From NCBI GenBank assembly GCA_039821125.1, contig JBCBOR010000010.1, forward strand, positions 20,480 to 84,479: DNA of 64,000 nt, in the 5' to 3' direction. Below the pieces are notes generated by a model. That model was given only the letters and a program-made list of their open reading frames with translations, ran no database searches and had not been told where the DNA came from. The DNA comes from Thermohalobaculum sp039821125 (GTDB taxonomy: Bacteria > Pseudomonadota > Alphaproteobacteria > Rhodobacterales > Rhodobacteraceae). Positions 25,860-34,351 of this stretch are shown here, piece after piece (position 1 is the stretch's first letter; every line of letters begins with the position of its first letter). The translations under genes and the position numbers were made by a program.

Positions 25860-27143
25860 CTACTCGAGATGTTCGGTGCCGGTTGTCGCCGGGTGCGTGC
25901 GCAGCGCCAGCACCGCGATTGCAGCCATCAGCACCGGGAAGGCCGCAAGCGCCATGAGTGTCATCCTGGGATCGCCGAGAACGTCGAAGGCGTATGACAC
26001 GGGAAGCGGGCCGAGCGATGCACCGATCACGGCGACCATCTGTCCGGTCCCCTGGATCTGACCGAGGTGTTTACGACCGAAGTAGCGGGGCCAAAGATAG
26101 CCGAACAGCGTCATCGTGAAGGCGTTGTTCAGGCCGAAGATGACTGCGTACGCGATCAGGCTCGGCGTGCTCGTCACCTGGGTAACCGCGATCAGCGATC
26201 CTGCCTGAACGCAAAGACCGATGGCCAGAACGATGCGGGTGCGGATCTTGTCGCAGGCCCGTCCGACCAGCGGCATCGCACAGACCATCGCAATCGCCGA
26301 GATCGTGAACGCATTGGTTGCCCAGTCGGCATCGATGCCCTGCCCGGTGAGAATGTTGAACTGGTGATAGTGCAGGGTGGTCACCAGACTGGAGAACGCG
26401 AACCAGCACGCGCATAGAATGAAGAACGACGAATGGCGCAGCGCTTCGGCCTTTGTCGGACCGCTGAGAACGGGCGTGTCATTGGCTGTCTCGGCCACAG
26501 GTGCGGCATTGTCGGGCCGCAGGCCCAGATCCTCGGGCTTGTCATGCACGATCAGGACCAGAACCGGCAGCATCAGAAGCCATGTTGTCAGGCCGAGAAC
26601 GACCCAAGCCTCGCGCCAGCCCATGATCTCGATCAGCCAGTGCCCGAGTTTCGGATGTACGGCCATCGACAGGCCAAAGCCGAGCGCCATCAGGCTCATC
26701 GCGATCCCGCGTTTTGCGGTGAACCAGTGCGCGACGAGATTGGCGGACCCGAGCATCATCGAGCCCTGGCCGAGGAACCTGAGCAACCCGAACCCGATGA
26801 CGAGCCAGAGGAAATTGGCAGCCGCCCCGAAGAACAGACATGCCAGTCCAAGCCCGAAACTGATGTAGATCAGCGCGCGGCGCGGGCCGAGGCGGTCGAC
26901 CTGCTTGCCCATCAGCGGCAGCAGGAATGCAGCCGCCACCGTCGCGACGGCATATGCGGAGGCAATTTCCGTGTTGGAGATGCCCAGTTCAGCGCTGATC
27001 GGGCCGACGAAAACGCTGAAGGTATGGGATTGACCGGGACCGCTGACGAAAATGCCAAGACCTGCCGCGGCGACCATGACCCAGCCAAAGAAAACACGCG
27101 TGCCAAGCCCGGTCGCTATGGTATGTCGCGCGCCGTCAAGCAT
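25860..27143 (-). CDS. MFS transporter, oxalate/formate-monocarboxylate type
   Basis: 427 residues from ATG 27143 (MLDGARHTIATGLG), chosen because GCGAGGG lies 6 bp upstream; ATG 27161 is in frame. Twelve hydrophobic segments. The loop between helices 2 and 3 reads MGKQVDRLGPRRALIY, the MFS G-x-x-x-D-R-x-G-R-R motif; its counterpart in the second half is LVGRACDKIRTRIVL. The order resembles oxalate:formate and monocarboxylate carriers (ISAELGISNTEIASAYAVA). Substrate unknown. Divergent from the epimerase gene; same strand as the MoxR operon 145 bp downstream. Confidence 0.85.
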   Translation of the reverse strand: MLDGARHTIATGLGTRVFFGWVMVAAAGLGIFVSGPGQSHTFSVFVGPISAELGISNTEIASAYAVATVAAAFLLPLMGKQVDRLGPRRALIYISFGLGLACLFFGAAANFLWLVIGFGLLRFLGQGSMMLGSANLVAHWFTAKRGIAMSLMALGFGLSMAVHPKLGHWLIEIMGWREAWVVLGLTTWLLMLPVLVLIVHDKPEDLGLRPDNAAPVAETANDTPVLSGPTKAEALRHSSFFILCACWFAFSSLVTTLHYHQFNILTGQGIDADWATNAFTISAIAMVCAMPLVGRACDKIRTRIVLAIGLCVQAGSLIAVTQVTSTPSLIAYAVIFGLNNAFTMTLFGYLWPRYFGRKHLGQIQGTGQMVAVIGASLGPLPVSYAFDVLGDPRMTLMALAAFPVLMAAIAVLALRTHPATTGTEHLE

Positions 27144-27267
27144 GTGAACCCTCGCTCCCATCGGCGAAACCTCAGGTCTCGCGCTTCCCCTTATCTTCTA
27201 TTGCCCGCGAACCCGAAGCTGTCGATGGTCTTCTGGCACGGGTGCAATGATTATCAGGGAGGTGAAG

Positions 27268-28269
27268 ATGGGCATCGTTCTTAAGGGCAGCCGGGTCCTG
27301 GTCGCAGGCGGCGGGTCGCTCGTCGGGTCGCACTTGGCCAAGGCGCTGCTGGCGCGCGATGTGGCCGAGGTCGTCGTGTTCGATCCCATCGCCTTCGATG
27401 CCGAAGACGCGCTGGGCGGTCTGAAAAGTGATCCGCGGATCACGATGGTGCCCGGTGATCTGATGAGATTGGACGAGATTACCGCGCACATGGAGGGGAT
27501 CGACGGCGCGGTCAATCTGGCGGCGTACATGACGCTCGGTTTGTCCCGCGCGCCCATCGAGGCGATCGACCTGAACGTGCGCGGTCACGGCCACTTTCTC
27601 GAGGCAGCCCGAACACGCGGCGTCGGCAAAATCGTCTTTGCCTCGTCCAACGCAGTCTACGGCTACGGGATCGGTGGCGGGATCACCGAGGAGACACCCC
27701 ATCACAATGCGGGCATCCCTGCCGCTGCTGCGGCCTATGGGTCGACCAAAATCCTTGGCGAGCAGCTCTGCCGGTTGTTCTACAAAACCCATGGGTTGGA
27801 CTATGTGGTCACGCGTTTCTCGACGGTCTACGGCGAGAATCAGCACTACCGGGCCGCGAACGCGCTTTACATCATCGAGACCTATGACCGGCTGATGCGG
27901 GGCAAGCGCCCACAGCTGTTTGGCGATGGCAGCGAGTCGAAGGATTTTGTATATGCCGGCGACGTGGCCCGGGCTGTCTGCATGGCGCTGGAGGCCGATG
28001 CGACGGATGTTGCGCTGAACATCTCGGGCGGGCTGGGGATTTCGACCAGAGATCTGGTTGCCTTGGTCTCGCGGATTGCCGGGGTCGATATCGAGCCGGA
28101 ATACATCGTGGACGATGGTCGTGTTCGCCTGCCAACCGGTGCTGGCCTGCATTTCGTCAACACCCGCGCTTCAGAGGTCCTGGGATGGCGTCCCGAAATG
28201 GATCTGGAGACCGGGATCAGACGTCTGCTTGCAGACCACGAGGCGCGCCAGTCGTCCAAGGCGTCATGA
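27268..28269 (+). CDS. NAD-dependent epimerase/dehydratase (extended SDR)
   Basis: 333 residues from ATG 27268, which has AGGGAGG 5 bp upstream; an ATG at 27247 is in frame but weaker. The Rossmann motif is VLVAGGGSLVGSHLAKAL, the cofactor contact VNLAAYMTLG, the catalytic serine region VFASSNAVYG, and the YxxxK motif AAAYGSTKILGEQL. The protein resembles sugar-nucleotide epimerases/dehydratases such as UDP-glucose 4-epimerase relatives. It lies 167 bp before the aryl-polyene cluster on the same strand and might supply a sugar for the cluster glycosyltransferase, but this is only positional. Confidence 0.85.
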   Translation: MGIVLKGSRVLVAGGGSLVGSHLAKALLARDVAEVVVFDPIAFDAEDALGGLKSDPRITMVPGDLMRLDEITAHMEGIDGAVNLAAYMTLGLSRAPIEAIDLNVRGHGHFLEAARTRGVGKIVFASSNAVYGYGIGGGITEETPHHNAGIPAAAAAYGSTKILGEQLCRLFYKTHGLDYVVTRFSTVYGENQHYRAANALYIIETYDRLMRGKRPQLFGDGSESKDFVYAGDVARAVCMALEADATDVALNISGGLGISTRDLVALVSRIAGVDIEPEYIVDDGRVRLPTGAGLHFVNTRASEVLGWRPEMDLETGIRRLLADHEARQSSKAS

Positions 28270-28436
28270 TTTATCTGCGCGCGCGCGCGGTGGGCCCCGT
28301 TCCGCACATTCCCACGGCCCTGAGATGCGCAGCTATATCACCGCATGGGACACAATTTTGTCGTCTTGGTCTGGCTTTGCGCGCCTGCGCCCGATAAACG
28401 GGCTCGAGATCTGTACCGCTTGGTGGGGAGAGTGCG

Positions 28437-29168
28437 ATGAACAGCCGTAAGCCGTTTGTGGTGGGCGAGTATTACGAGACGCGCGATCAGAAACAACAGT
28501 TTCTGCGCGACATATTCGACCGGACAGCGCCTTACTACGAGAGCATTGCGCGGTGGGGCTGGTTCTGCTCGGGCGAGGTTTATCGCAGGGATGCCTTGAA
28601 GCGGGCCGGGCTGAAACCGGACATGAAAGCCATTGACGTCGCTTCCGGCACAGGCCCGGTGGCACGGGCTTTGCTGCACCATATCAAGGACCCTGATCAG
28701 GTTGTCTGCGTCGAGCCATCTGCGGGCATGATCGCCGAGTCCAAGAAGACCGTGCCGTGCGTCCATCACCAGTCCACCGCCGAGAGCCTGCCGGTCGAGG
28801 ATCAGAGCTTCGATTTTCTGACGATGGGCTTTGCGCTGCGCCATGTCGATGATCTTGATGCAACCTTTGCCGAGTTCCGGCGCGTCTTGAAAGACGGCGG
28901 CAAGGCACTGATCCTTGATGTGACTGTGCCTGACAGCGCTGTCGGGCGGTTCTTCTTCACGGCGTACTTCAAGCACATCCTGCCGTGGTTCACTCTGATC
29001 TTCAGCTGGGACCGCGAGGCCTATCGCCTGATGAAGTACTACTGGGAGACGATGGACCAGATGACCGACCGCGAGGAGGTCGCCGAGATCCTGCGCGAAG
29101 CGGGGTTCAGTCAGGTCAGCCACAACGTGGTCCTCGGCTGCTTCTCGGAATACGAGGCGGTGCGATAA
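28437..29168 (+). CDS. SAM-dependent methyltransferase of the aryl-polyene-type cluster
   Basis: 243 residues. Motif I is KAIDVASGTGPVARALL, followed by VVCVEPSAGMIAESKKTV, ALRHVDDLDATFAEFRRVLKDGGKALILDV, the UbiE/COQ5-like layout. The C-terminal third has aromatic-rich segments (FFFTAYFKHILPWFTLIFSW) that suggest a membrane-close lipid substrate. In aryl polyene clusters a methyltransferase acts on the aryl head group; that role is inferred from position. First gene of the run; 22 bp before the glycosyltransferase. Confidence 0.8.
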   Translation: MNSRKPFVVGEYYETRDQKQQFLRDIFDRTAPYYESIARWGWFCSGEVYRRDALKRAGLKPDMKAIDVASGTGPVARALLHHIKDPDQVVCVEPSAGMIAESKKTVPCVHHQSTAESLPVEDQSFDFLTMGFALRHVDDLDATFAEFRRVLKDGGKALILDVTVPDSAVGRFFFTAYFKHILPWFTLIFSWDREAYRLMKYYWETMDQMTDREEVAEILREAGFSQVSHNVVLGCFSEYEAVR

Positions 29169-29190
29169 CGCCTCCTGCTCGGCTCCGCCG

Positions 29191-29919
29191 ATGCGCTACT
29201 GCGTTCTGATCCCAGCGCACAACGAAGCGGGCACCATCCGCCAGGTTGTCGAAGGCGCCCTCTGCCATGTCGATCATGTGATCGTTGTGAACGACGGCTC
29301 GACGGACGAGACCGTCGCGGCGTTGGACGGGGTGGCTATCGAGCTTCTCGATCATGCGGAGAACCGTGGAAAGGGCCAGCGATTGTCCGAGGGCATCGAC
29401 CATGCGATTGCCGCCGGGTTCGATGGGGTTTTGACGCTTGATGCGGATATGCAGCACGATCCCGACGATATTCCGGCCTTTCTCGCGGCTGCGCAGGCCG
29501 ACCCCGAAGCGTTCATCCTTGGCGACCGGTTTTCTGACAACGCGTCCATGCCGCGTGGGCGCGCGTTCGGGATCAGGTTTGGCGATTTCTTCGTCGGCTG
29601 GTCGATCGAGCGCCGCTTGCGTGATGCGCAGTGCGGCATGCGGCTCTACCCGGCCTCGCTCTGGAAGCGCACGGCTGTCCCAGATGACCTGCAGGCTCAT
29701 TTCGTGTTCGAGACGGCTGTCCTTCTGCACGCGGCGGAGGCTGGCTGCCGCTTTGTGCGCGTCCCGATTGCAGCGCGCTACTCAGGCTTTGTCAGCAGGC
29801 CAAGCCACTATCGACCGTTCACCGATACCTGGTCGATTGTCTGCGCCATCACGAAATTCATCGTGCGCCGCAGGTTTAAGTTACGCGGTCTGTTGATTGC
29901 CGTCGGCTTGCTGCGTTAG
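29191..29919 (+). CDS. family 2 glycosyltransferase (DPM1-like)
   Basis: 242 residues, GT-A fold. NDGSTDETVAAL and LTLDADMQHDPDDIPAF are the nucleotide-sugar and DxD motifs, and GDRFSDNASMPRGRAFG plus DAQCGMRLYP are typical of polyprenyl-phosphate mannosyltransferase relatives. No C-terminal transmembrane anchor is present, though the end is basic and hydrophobic (FIVRRRFKLRGLLIAVGLLR). Aryl polyene loci often contain such a GT2 gene, thought to modify the lipid anchor. Donor sugar unknown. Confidence 0.85.
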   Translation: MRYCVLIPAHNEAGTIRQVVEGALCHVDHVIVVNDGSTDETVAALDGVAIELLDHAENRGKGQRLSEGIDHAIAAGFDGVLTLDADMQHDPDDIPAFLAAAQADPEAFILGDRFSDNASMPRGRAFGIRFGDFFVGWSIERRLRDAQCGMRLYPASLWKRTAVPDDLQAHFVFETAVLLHAAEAGCRFVRVPIAARYSGFVSRPSHYRPFTDTWSIVCAITKFIVRRRFKLRGLLIAVGLLR

Positions 29920-29966
29920 GTCTTGGGTGTCCAGTTTTTGGACGCTTGCCACAGGGGATGACGATT

Positions 29967-30383
29967 ATGAACATCAAGTTTGTTGGCGCGATGCTGCTGT
30001 CGGTGATGGTTCTGGCTGGATGCCGGGCGGCAACCGTCGTTCAAATCGAAAACGAGACTTACGCCGTACCCGCATCGGCCTCGGCCAGTGGGCTGACGCT
30101 GAACGACTACAAGGTGGCGATTATCCGCGCTGGCGTCCAGCGCGGCTGGCAGTTCGAGGAGCAGGGACCGGGCGAGATGATCGGAACGATCAATGTCCGT
30201 GGGAAACACACCGCGAAGGTGCGGGTGCTCTACGACACGTCGGCGTTTTCCATCATCTATCTCGACTCGACCGATCTGAACTATGACGCCGAGGTGAACG
30301 AGATCCATCCCAACTACAACAGCTGGGTGCAGAACCTGCGCCAGGACATTCAGGCGCAGGTCAGTCTCGCCAAGCTGGGCTGA
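29967..30383 (+). CDS. small outer-membrane-type lipoprotein of the cluster
   Basis: 138 residues from ATG 29967 (MNIKFVGAMLLSVMVLAGC), with AGGGG about 9 bp upstream; ATG 29958 is an alternative. Lipobox VLAGC with Cys19 as lipidation site, and no Asp at +2, so transport to the outer membrane is expected. The mature domain has about 120 residues with a conserved-looking LTLNDYKVAIIRAGVQRGWQ. No known enzymatic motif. Position between the glycosyltransferase and the dehydratase suggests a role in assembly or transport of the pigment. Confidence 0.75.
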   Translation: MNIKFVGAMLLSVMVLAGCRAATVVQIENETYAVPASASASGLTLNDYKVAIIRAGVQRGWQFEEQGPGEMIGTINVRGKHTAKVRVLYDTSAFSIIYLDSTDLNYDAEVNEIHPNYNSWVQNLRQDIQAQVSLAKLG

Positions 30384-30404
30384 TCCTGCGGCGACACGGG
30401 TCCC

Positions 30405-30704
30405 GTGACCGCGCTCAGTTTCGCCAATGAGACCGGCTTTCCCGCGCAAAGCCGGTTTCTGGACGGGCACTTCCCGGGCAACCCGGTGGTGCCCGGCGCG
30501 GTGATCCTTGCCTATCTGACGCGATGTCTGGCCGCAAAGGAGATCCAGATCACACGGATCGAGCGAATGAAGTTCCAGCGCCCCTTGCTCCCGGATCAGC
30601 CGTTCTCGATTGATATCGCCCGCAACGGTGCAAACGCAAAAGTGCAGTTCCAGGATGGGCAGGGGGCATTTGCGGTTGCACGGGTCGTGCTGTCCGACCG
30701 CTGA
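30405..30704 (+). CDS. hot-dog (thio)ester dehydratase, ApeI-like
   Basis: 99 residues from GTG 30405. The FabA/FabZ-type active site reads RFLDGHFPGNPVVPGAVIL with the catalytic His in DGHFPG. A single short hot-dog fold, as for the ApeI partner in aryl polyene biosynthesis, which with the longer ApeP-type dehydratase (encoded here at 36337) removes water from beta-hydroxyacyl-ACP to build the polyene. The stop shares a base with the acyltransferase start (TGATG). Confidence 0.85.
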   Translation: MTALSFANETGFPAQSRFLDGHFPGNPVVPGAVILAYLTRCLAAKEIQITRIERMKFQRPLLPDQPFSIDIARNGANAKVQFQDGQGAFAVARVVLSDR

Positions 30705-31621
30705 TGAGCCAGTCGGTTCCCGCCTGGCGCCGGACCCGTGAACGCGGGAACAGATCGCTTCTGCTCTTCATGCGGTGGATGGGGATGCACGCGCCGGACT
30801 GGATCACGGCGCCGCTGATCTGGGGGATCGCACTCTACTTCACGCTCCTGCCGGGGCAGACCGTAGCGCAGGGCGCAACGCGCTATTTCCAGACAGTCTA
30901 TGGCCGCCCGGCAACCTTCGCCGACAGGTATCGCCAGGTTTGCGCGTTTGCGTTCGTCGTGCTTGAGCGTGTCAAGCTGTTGGCGGACCAGACCGATGGC
31001 TTCACAATCGACGCTTCGGGCGAGCGCATCATCGACGAGCATCACCTGTCCCGAAAAGGCGGGGTGTTGCTCGGTGCGCATTTTGGAAGCTTCGAGGCGA
31101 TGCGCGCCTTTGATCGGCAACTGCCCGGTCTGAAGGTGCGATACCTGATGTTTCAGGACAATGCCGAAGCGTCGTCCGCGGTGCTGAATGCCATCAATCC
31201 CGATGTTGCCGCCGCCGTGATTGATGTCCGTGACGGGCCCTCCGCCATGCTGGCTGTGCGCAGCGCGCTCGAGGACGGTCAGTTCGTGGCATTCCTTGGC
31301 GACCGTATGCCAACGCATATGGCGCGTGGCGAGATCACGGTCGATTTCCTCGGGGCTCCGATCAAGGTCCCGCGCGCTCCATACTACTGCGCAATCCTGG
31401 CGCAACGACCACTGATCCTCTGCTTTGCACCGCGCAAGGGGCTGAGATCATATGACATCACCTTTACCGAGATCTATGATGGCGCTGCAGTACCACGTTG
31501 CGACCGGGACAGGATTTGCCGTGAACTCGCTCAAGTCTATGCGGATGCATTGTCGGATATGTGCCGCCGTCATCCTTACAACTGGTTCAATTTCTTTGAT
31601 ATCTGGCGCCGCGGCGAGTGA
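30704..31621 (+). CDS. lysophospholipid/HtrB-type acyltransferase
   Basis: 305 residues. One N-terminal hydrophobic segment (WITAPLIWGIALYFTLLP) and the acyltransferase motif GGVLLGAHFGSFEAMRAF, in which His and Glu match the HX4(D/E) site of the HtrB/LpxL group; FLGDRMPTHMARG is the second block. It probably transfers the finished acyl chain from ACP onto a membrane lipid. The last 83 bp also encode the signal peptide of the next gene in another frame. Confidence 0.85.
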   Translation: MSQSVPAWRRTRERGNRSLLLFMRWMGMHAPDWITAPLIWGIALYFTLLPGQTVAQGATRYFQTVYGRPATFADRYRQVCAFAFVVLERVKLLADQTDGFTIDASGERIIDEHHLSRKGGVLLGAHFGSFEAMRAFDRQLPGLKVRYLMFQDNAEASSAVLNAINPDVAAAVIDVRDGPSAMLAVRSALEDGQFVAFLGDRMPTHMARGEITVDFLGAPIKVPRAPYYCAILAQRPLILCFAPRKGLRSYDITFTEIYDGAAVPRCDRDRICRELAQVYADALSDMCRRHPYNWFNFFDIWRRGE

Positions 31622-32135
31622 CGGCCTCGGATGTGCTGCGCCCATGCCTGCAGATGTGCCAAGCCTACTTGCGACTATCCCCGATCCCGAGGGACGCGCG
31701 ATACCCTATCGCGAGGAAATTGGTCATCCCGCTCTCGCCGCGCCCGAGGTCGCCGAAGGGTCGCTGTCGGTTGAAGATGGCCGACTGGTGCGTCAGCAAC
31801 GGGTGCCCGAGGCGGAGACGGCCGTGATCGGCGAGACCACGCTGTCGCTGACGTCCGAGAGCTCTGGCAGCAAGAACGTCCTGCCGATCCCGGCGAAAAT
31901 GCAGCCGACCCTTCGGACGCTCAGGGCGGTGATGACGGGCAATGTCGCCGCGTTTCTCGGGCCCGTTGCGCTTGCACCTGCCAAGGGCTCCGGCGGCTGG
32001 ACCCTCGCCTTCCCCGATCTCGATGCAGATCTTGGCGTGATGACCGTGTCAGGTTGCGGGGCTCGGGTCCGCCAGGTCGACATTGTCGAGGCGACCGGGA
32101 CGCGCCGTACCATTCATCTCGGCACCCCTGAATGA
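31539..32135 (+). CDS. LolA-like periplasmic carrier of the cluster
   Basis: 198 residues from ATG 31539, in a different frame within the last 83 bp of the acyltransferase gene. A signal peptide is visible (CAAVILTTGSISLISGAAAS), followed by a domain with EGSLSVEDGRLVRQQRVPE and TLSLTSESSGSKNVLPI. This resembles the beta-rich LolA fold encoded in aryl polyene clusters to shuttle the lipid product through the periplasm. The start is a deduction from the signal peptide; a shorter start would lose it. The ATGA at its end couples it to the MMPL exporter gene. Confidence 0.7.
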   Translation: MRMHCRICAAVILTTGSISLISGAAASDGLGCAAPMPADVPSLLATIPDPEGRAIPYREEIGHPALAAPEVAEGSLSVEDGRLVRQQRVPEAETAVIGETTLSLTSESSGSKNVLPIPAKMQPTLRTLRAVMTGNVAAFLGPVALAPAKGSGGWTLAFPDLDADLGVMTVSGCGARVRQVDIVEATGTRRTIHLGTPE

Positions 32136-34351
32136 TCCGTATTTGGAGCGCGGCAGCGCTGGTTCTGGTGCTCGCCGGGTCGGCCATTTGGGTGACCGAG
32201 ATCGATACCGATGTGCGTGCCGTGCTGGGGGATGCTGGCGCGGCCTCCCGTTCGCTTGATACCCGTGAGGGGCGCACACAGATCATCGCCGTATCCGCGC
32301 AGGAGGCCGGGCAGCGCCATACCGCCGTCGAGCGGATTGCCACGGTCATGCGCTCGAGCCTGTTGGTTGCAAGCGTTTCGACCGGCCCGAGCCAGCCCGA
32401 GCCTGACCTGATCGAAGCGCTATGGCGCCACAGGTTCGCGCTTGCGCCGCCTCGGGCAGACGCGTTCAACACCGTAGCCATGGTGCAGGAGTTGACCGCT
32501 GCACGCAAAGCACTCAGCCGCCTCGAGGATGCTGCGCTCGCGCAGTACTATCTCCGCGACCCGACAGGCAGCTTCCGCCGCGTGATCGACCAGTTCAAAG
32601 CCATCCCACGGCCGGACACTGACGAGATGGGTTTTTGGCTCGCCAAGGACGGCAGGACCAATCTGATCGTCGCGGATCTCACGGATGGTCCCTTCGATTC
32701 GGATGCGCAGGCATCTCTCGATGCGGCCATCCAGAACGCTGCGGACAGGACGGCGGTCCGGATCCTTGGGCCGCGATCCATCACGGCACGCGTCTCCCGC
32801 GAGATTGCTTGGCGATCGCAGCTCTTCGGGGGCATCGCGACCGCGTTGCTGCTGATCTGGCTGGTCATCCTTGCGCGATCACCCGGCGCAATCTTCGCCT
32901 GCCTTCTGCCACTTGCCGCGGGTCTCGCAAGCGCAGTGCTGGTTGTGACGGGCGTTTTCGGCGGCATCCATGTGATCGCGCTTGGTTTTGGAGCGACGCT
33001 TCTCGGGCTTGCCATGGACTATCCGCTGCACCTGATGGCGCATGGACAGAGTGAAGCCGCGCGCCAGCGTGCGGTTCGCTTGATCCTGATCGGCGCAGCG
33101 ACGACTGCGATTGCGTTTCTCGCGCTGACCGGGACTGGCGTTCCTGTGCTGGCACAAATGGGAGTGCTCGTCGCGGTGGGACTCCTGGTCTCGGCGATAG
33201 TTGCCACAGGGATCGCACCGGCGCTGCCACCTCTGGCACCATACACAAGGCGGTTGCCTATCAGATTTGTCTCCCTTCCAAACCGCTCGGCGCTATTGCT
33301 GATCTCTGTCGGCGCCATGGCGCTGGGTCTGTTCGCAATGGCGGAGGACCGAAAAGATCCTCTGATCGCTCTTCCGCCGCCCGTGTCGGAAACCATCTCG
33401 ACGTTCCGAGACCTTATGGAGTTGCCCTCTGGCCAGATCCGGGTGACGACCAAGGGACAGACACTGAGGGAGATCGCGGAGCGCCAGCGTGCCCTCATTC
33501 CCATTCTCGACGGTCTCGAGCGCGATGGTGTTCTCTGCCGCTACGAGATGCTGGGAGCCATACTGCCGGATGCCGGTCCAGCCGAAACACTTCCAACGCG
33601 TGAAACACTTGCGGCCAGCTTGCCCCTCGCCCTTGAGCGCGCCGGGTTCAAGCCTAGCTTCGCCGCAGATGCAATCGACAGCTATGAGGTCGCCCTGAAA
33701 CATGCCGCCCCTTCCCCCGCCGCGCTTGGTGATCTGATGAAGAACCGCGCAATCGCGTCGCTGCTGCATGTCGACGGGGCGGGCTTTGTGGCGCCGGTCC
33801 GTCTCTACAACATCACCGACCCTGAGTTGGTGGCCAAGTCAGTCAGTGCCGCCAACATTACCGGCGTGGCGGTACAGGATGCCAAAGCCGAGATCGGGGT
33901 CGCGTTGGATGATCTCAAGTCTCGGGCGCTCGCCGCCTTGAGCGCGGGTATTTTTGTAGGGTTCACTGTGCTGCTGATCCTGGTTCGGCGAGCGCGCCAG
34001 ACCGCGAGGATTGCACTGGCCTGCGCCGCGGCCACGGTGTCCGCTGCGGCGCTTTCCGGCGCTGTGTTCGGTGGCTTCAGCATCATCCAGATTGTTGCTT
34101 TGGCTCTGATCGTCGGGATCGCCATCGACTATGCCGTCTTCACCGAGCTGGTCGGCTCACGCAATGATGCCAGGGTGGCTCTGCACTCCGTTATGCTTTG
34201 CGCGGTCACGACCCTCATTGCGTTCATCACACTGAGTTTTTCGGGTGTCAGTCTGCTCGAGGAAATCGGTCTAACTGTTTCAGCAGGCGTCGTGATCATG
34301 CTAGGGATCTGCATGACCCGACCCATCGACTCGCCCAAGGACCGGATGTGA
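32132..34351 (+). CDS. MMPL/RND-superfamily lipid exporter
   Basis: 739 residues with the twofold RND layout: an N-terminal helix, a periplasmic region (residues about 20-230), five or six helices, then a second periplasmic loop and helices. Each half holds helix pairs with the MMPL-type pattern (GFGATLLGLAMDYPLHLMAHGQ; IVGIAIDYAVFTELVGSRND) that carry the proton-relay Asp. Aryl polyene loci encode such an exporter to move the acyl product across the inner membrane. Coupled to the LolA-like gene and the ketosynthase by 4-bp overlaps. Confidence 0.88.
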   Translation: MIRIWSAAALVLVLAGSAIWVTEIDTDVRAVLGDAGAASRSLDTREGRTQIIAVSAQEAGQRHTAVERIATVMRSSLLVASVSTGPSQPEPDLIEALWRHRFALAPPRADAFNTVAMVQELTAARKALSRLEDAALAQYYLRDPTGSFRRVIDQFKAIPRPDTDEMGFWLAKDGRTNLIVADLTDGPFDSDAQASLDAAIQNAADRTAVRILGPRSITARVSREIAWRSQLFGGIATALLLIWLVILARSPGAIFACLLPLAAGLASAVLVVTGVFGGIHVIALGFGATLLGLAMDYPLHLMAHGQSEAARQRAVRLILIGAATTAIAFLALTGTGVPVLAQMGVLVAVGLLVSAIVATGIAPALPPLAPYTRRLPIRFVSLPNRSALLLISVGAMALGLFAMAEDRKDPLIALPPPVSETISTFRDLMELPSGQIRVTTKGQTLREIAERQRALIPILDGLERDGVLCRYEMLGAILPDAGPAETLPTRETLAASLPLALERAGFKPSFAADAIDSYEVALKHAAPSPAALGDLMKNRAIASLLHVDGAGFVAPVRLYNITDPELVAKSVSAANITGVAVQDAKAEIGVALDDLKSRALAALSAGIFVGFTVLLILVRRARQTARIALACAAATVSAAALSGAVFGGFSIIQIVALALIVGIAIDYAVFTELVGSRNDARVALHSVMLCAVTTLIAFITLSFSGVSLLEEIGLTVSAGVVIMLGICMTRPIDSPKDRM

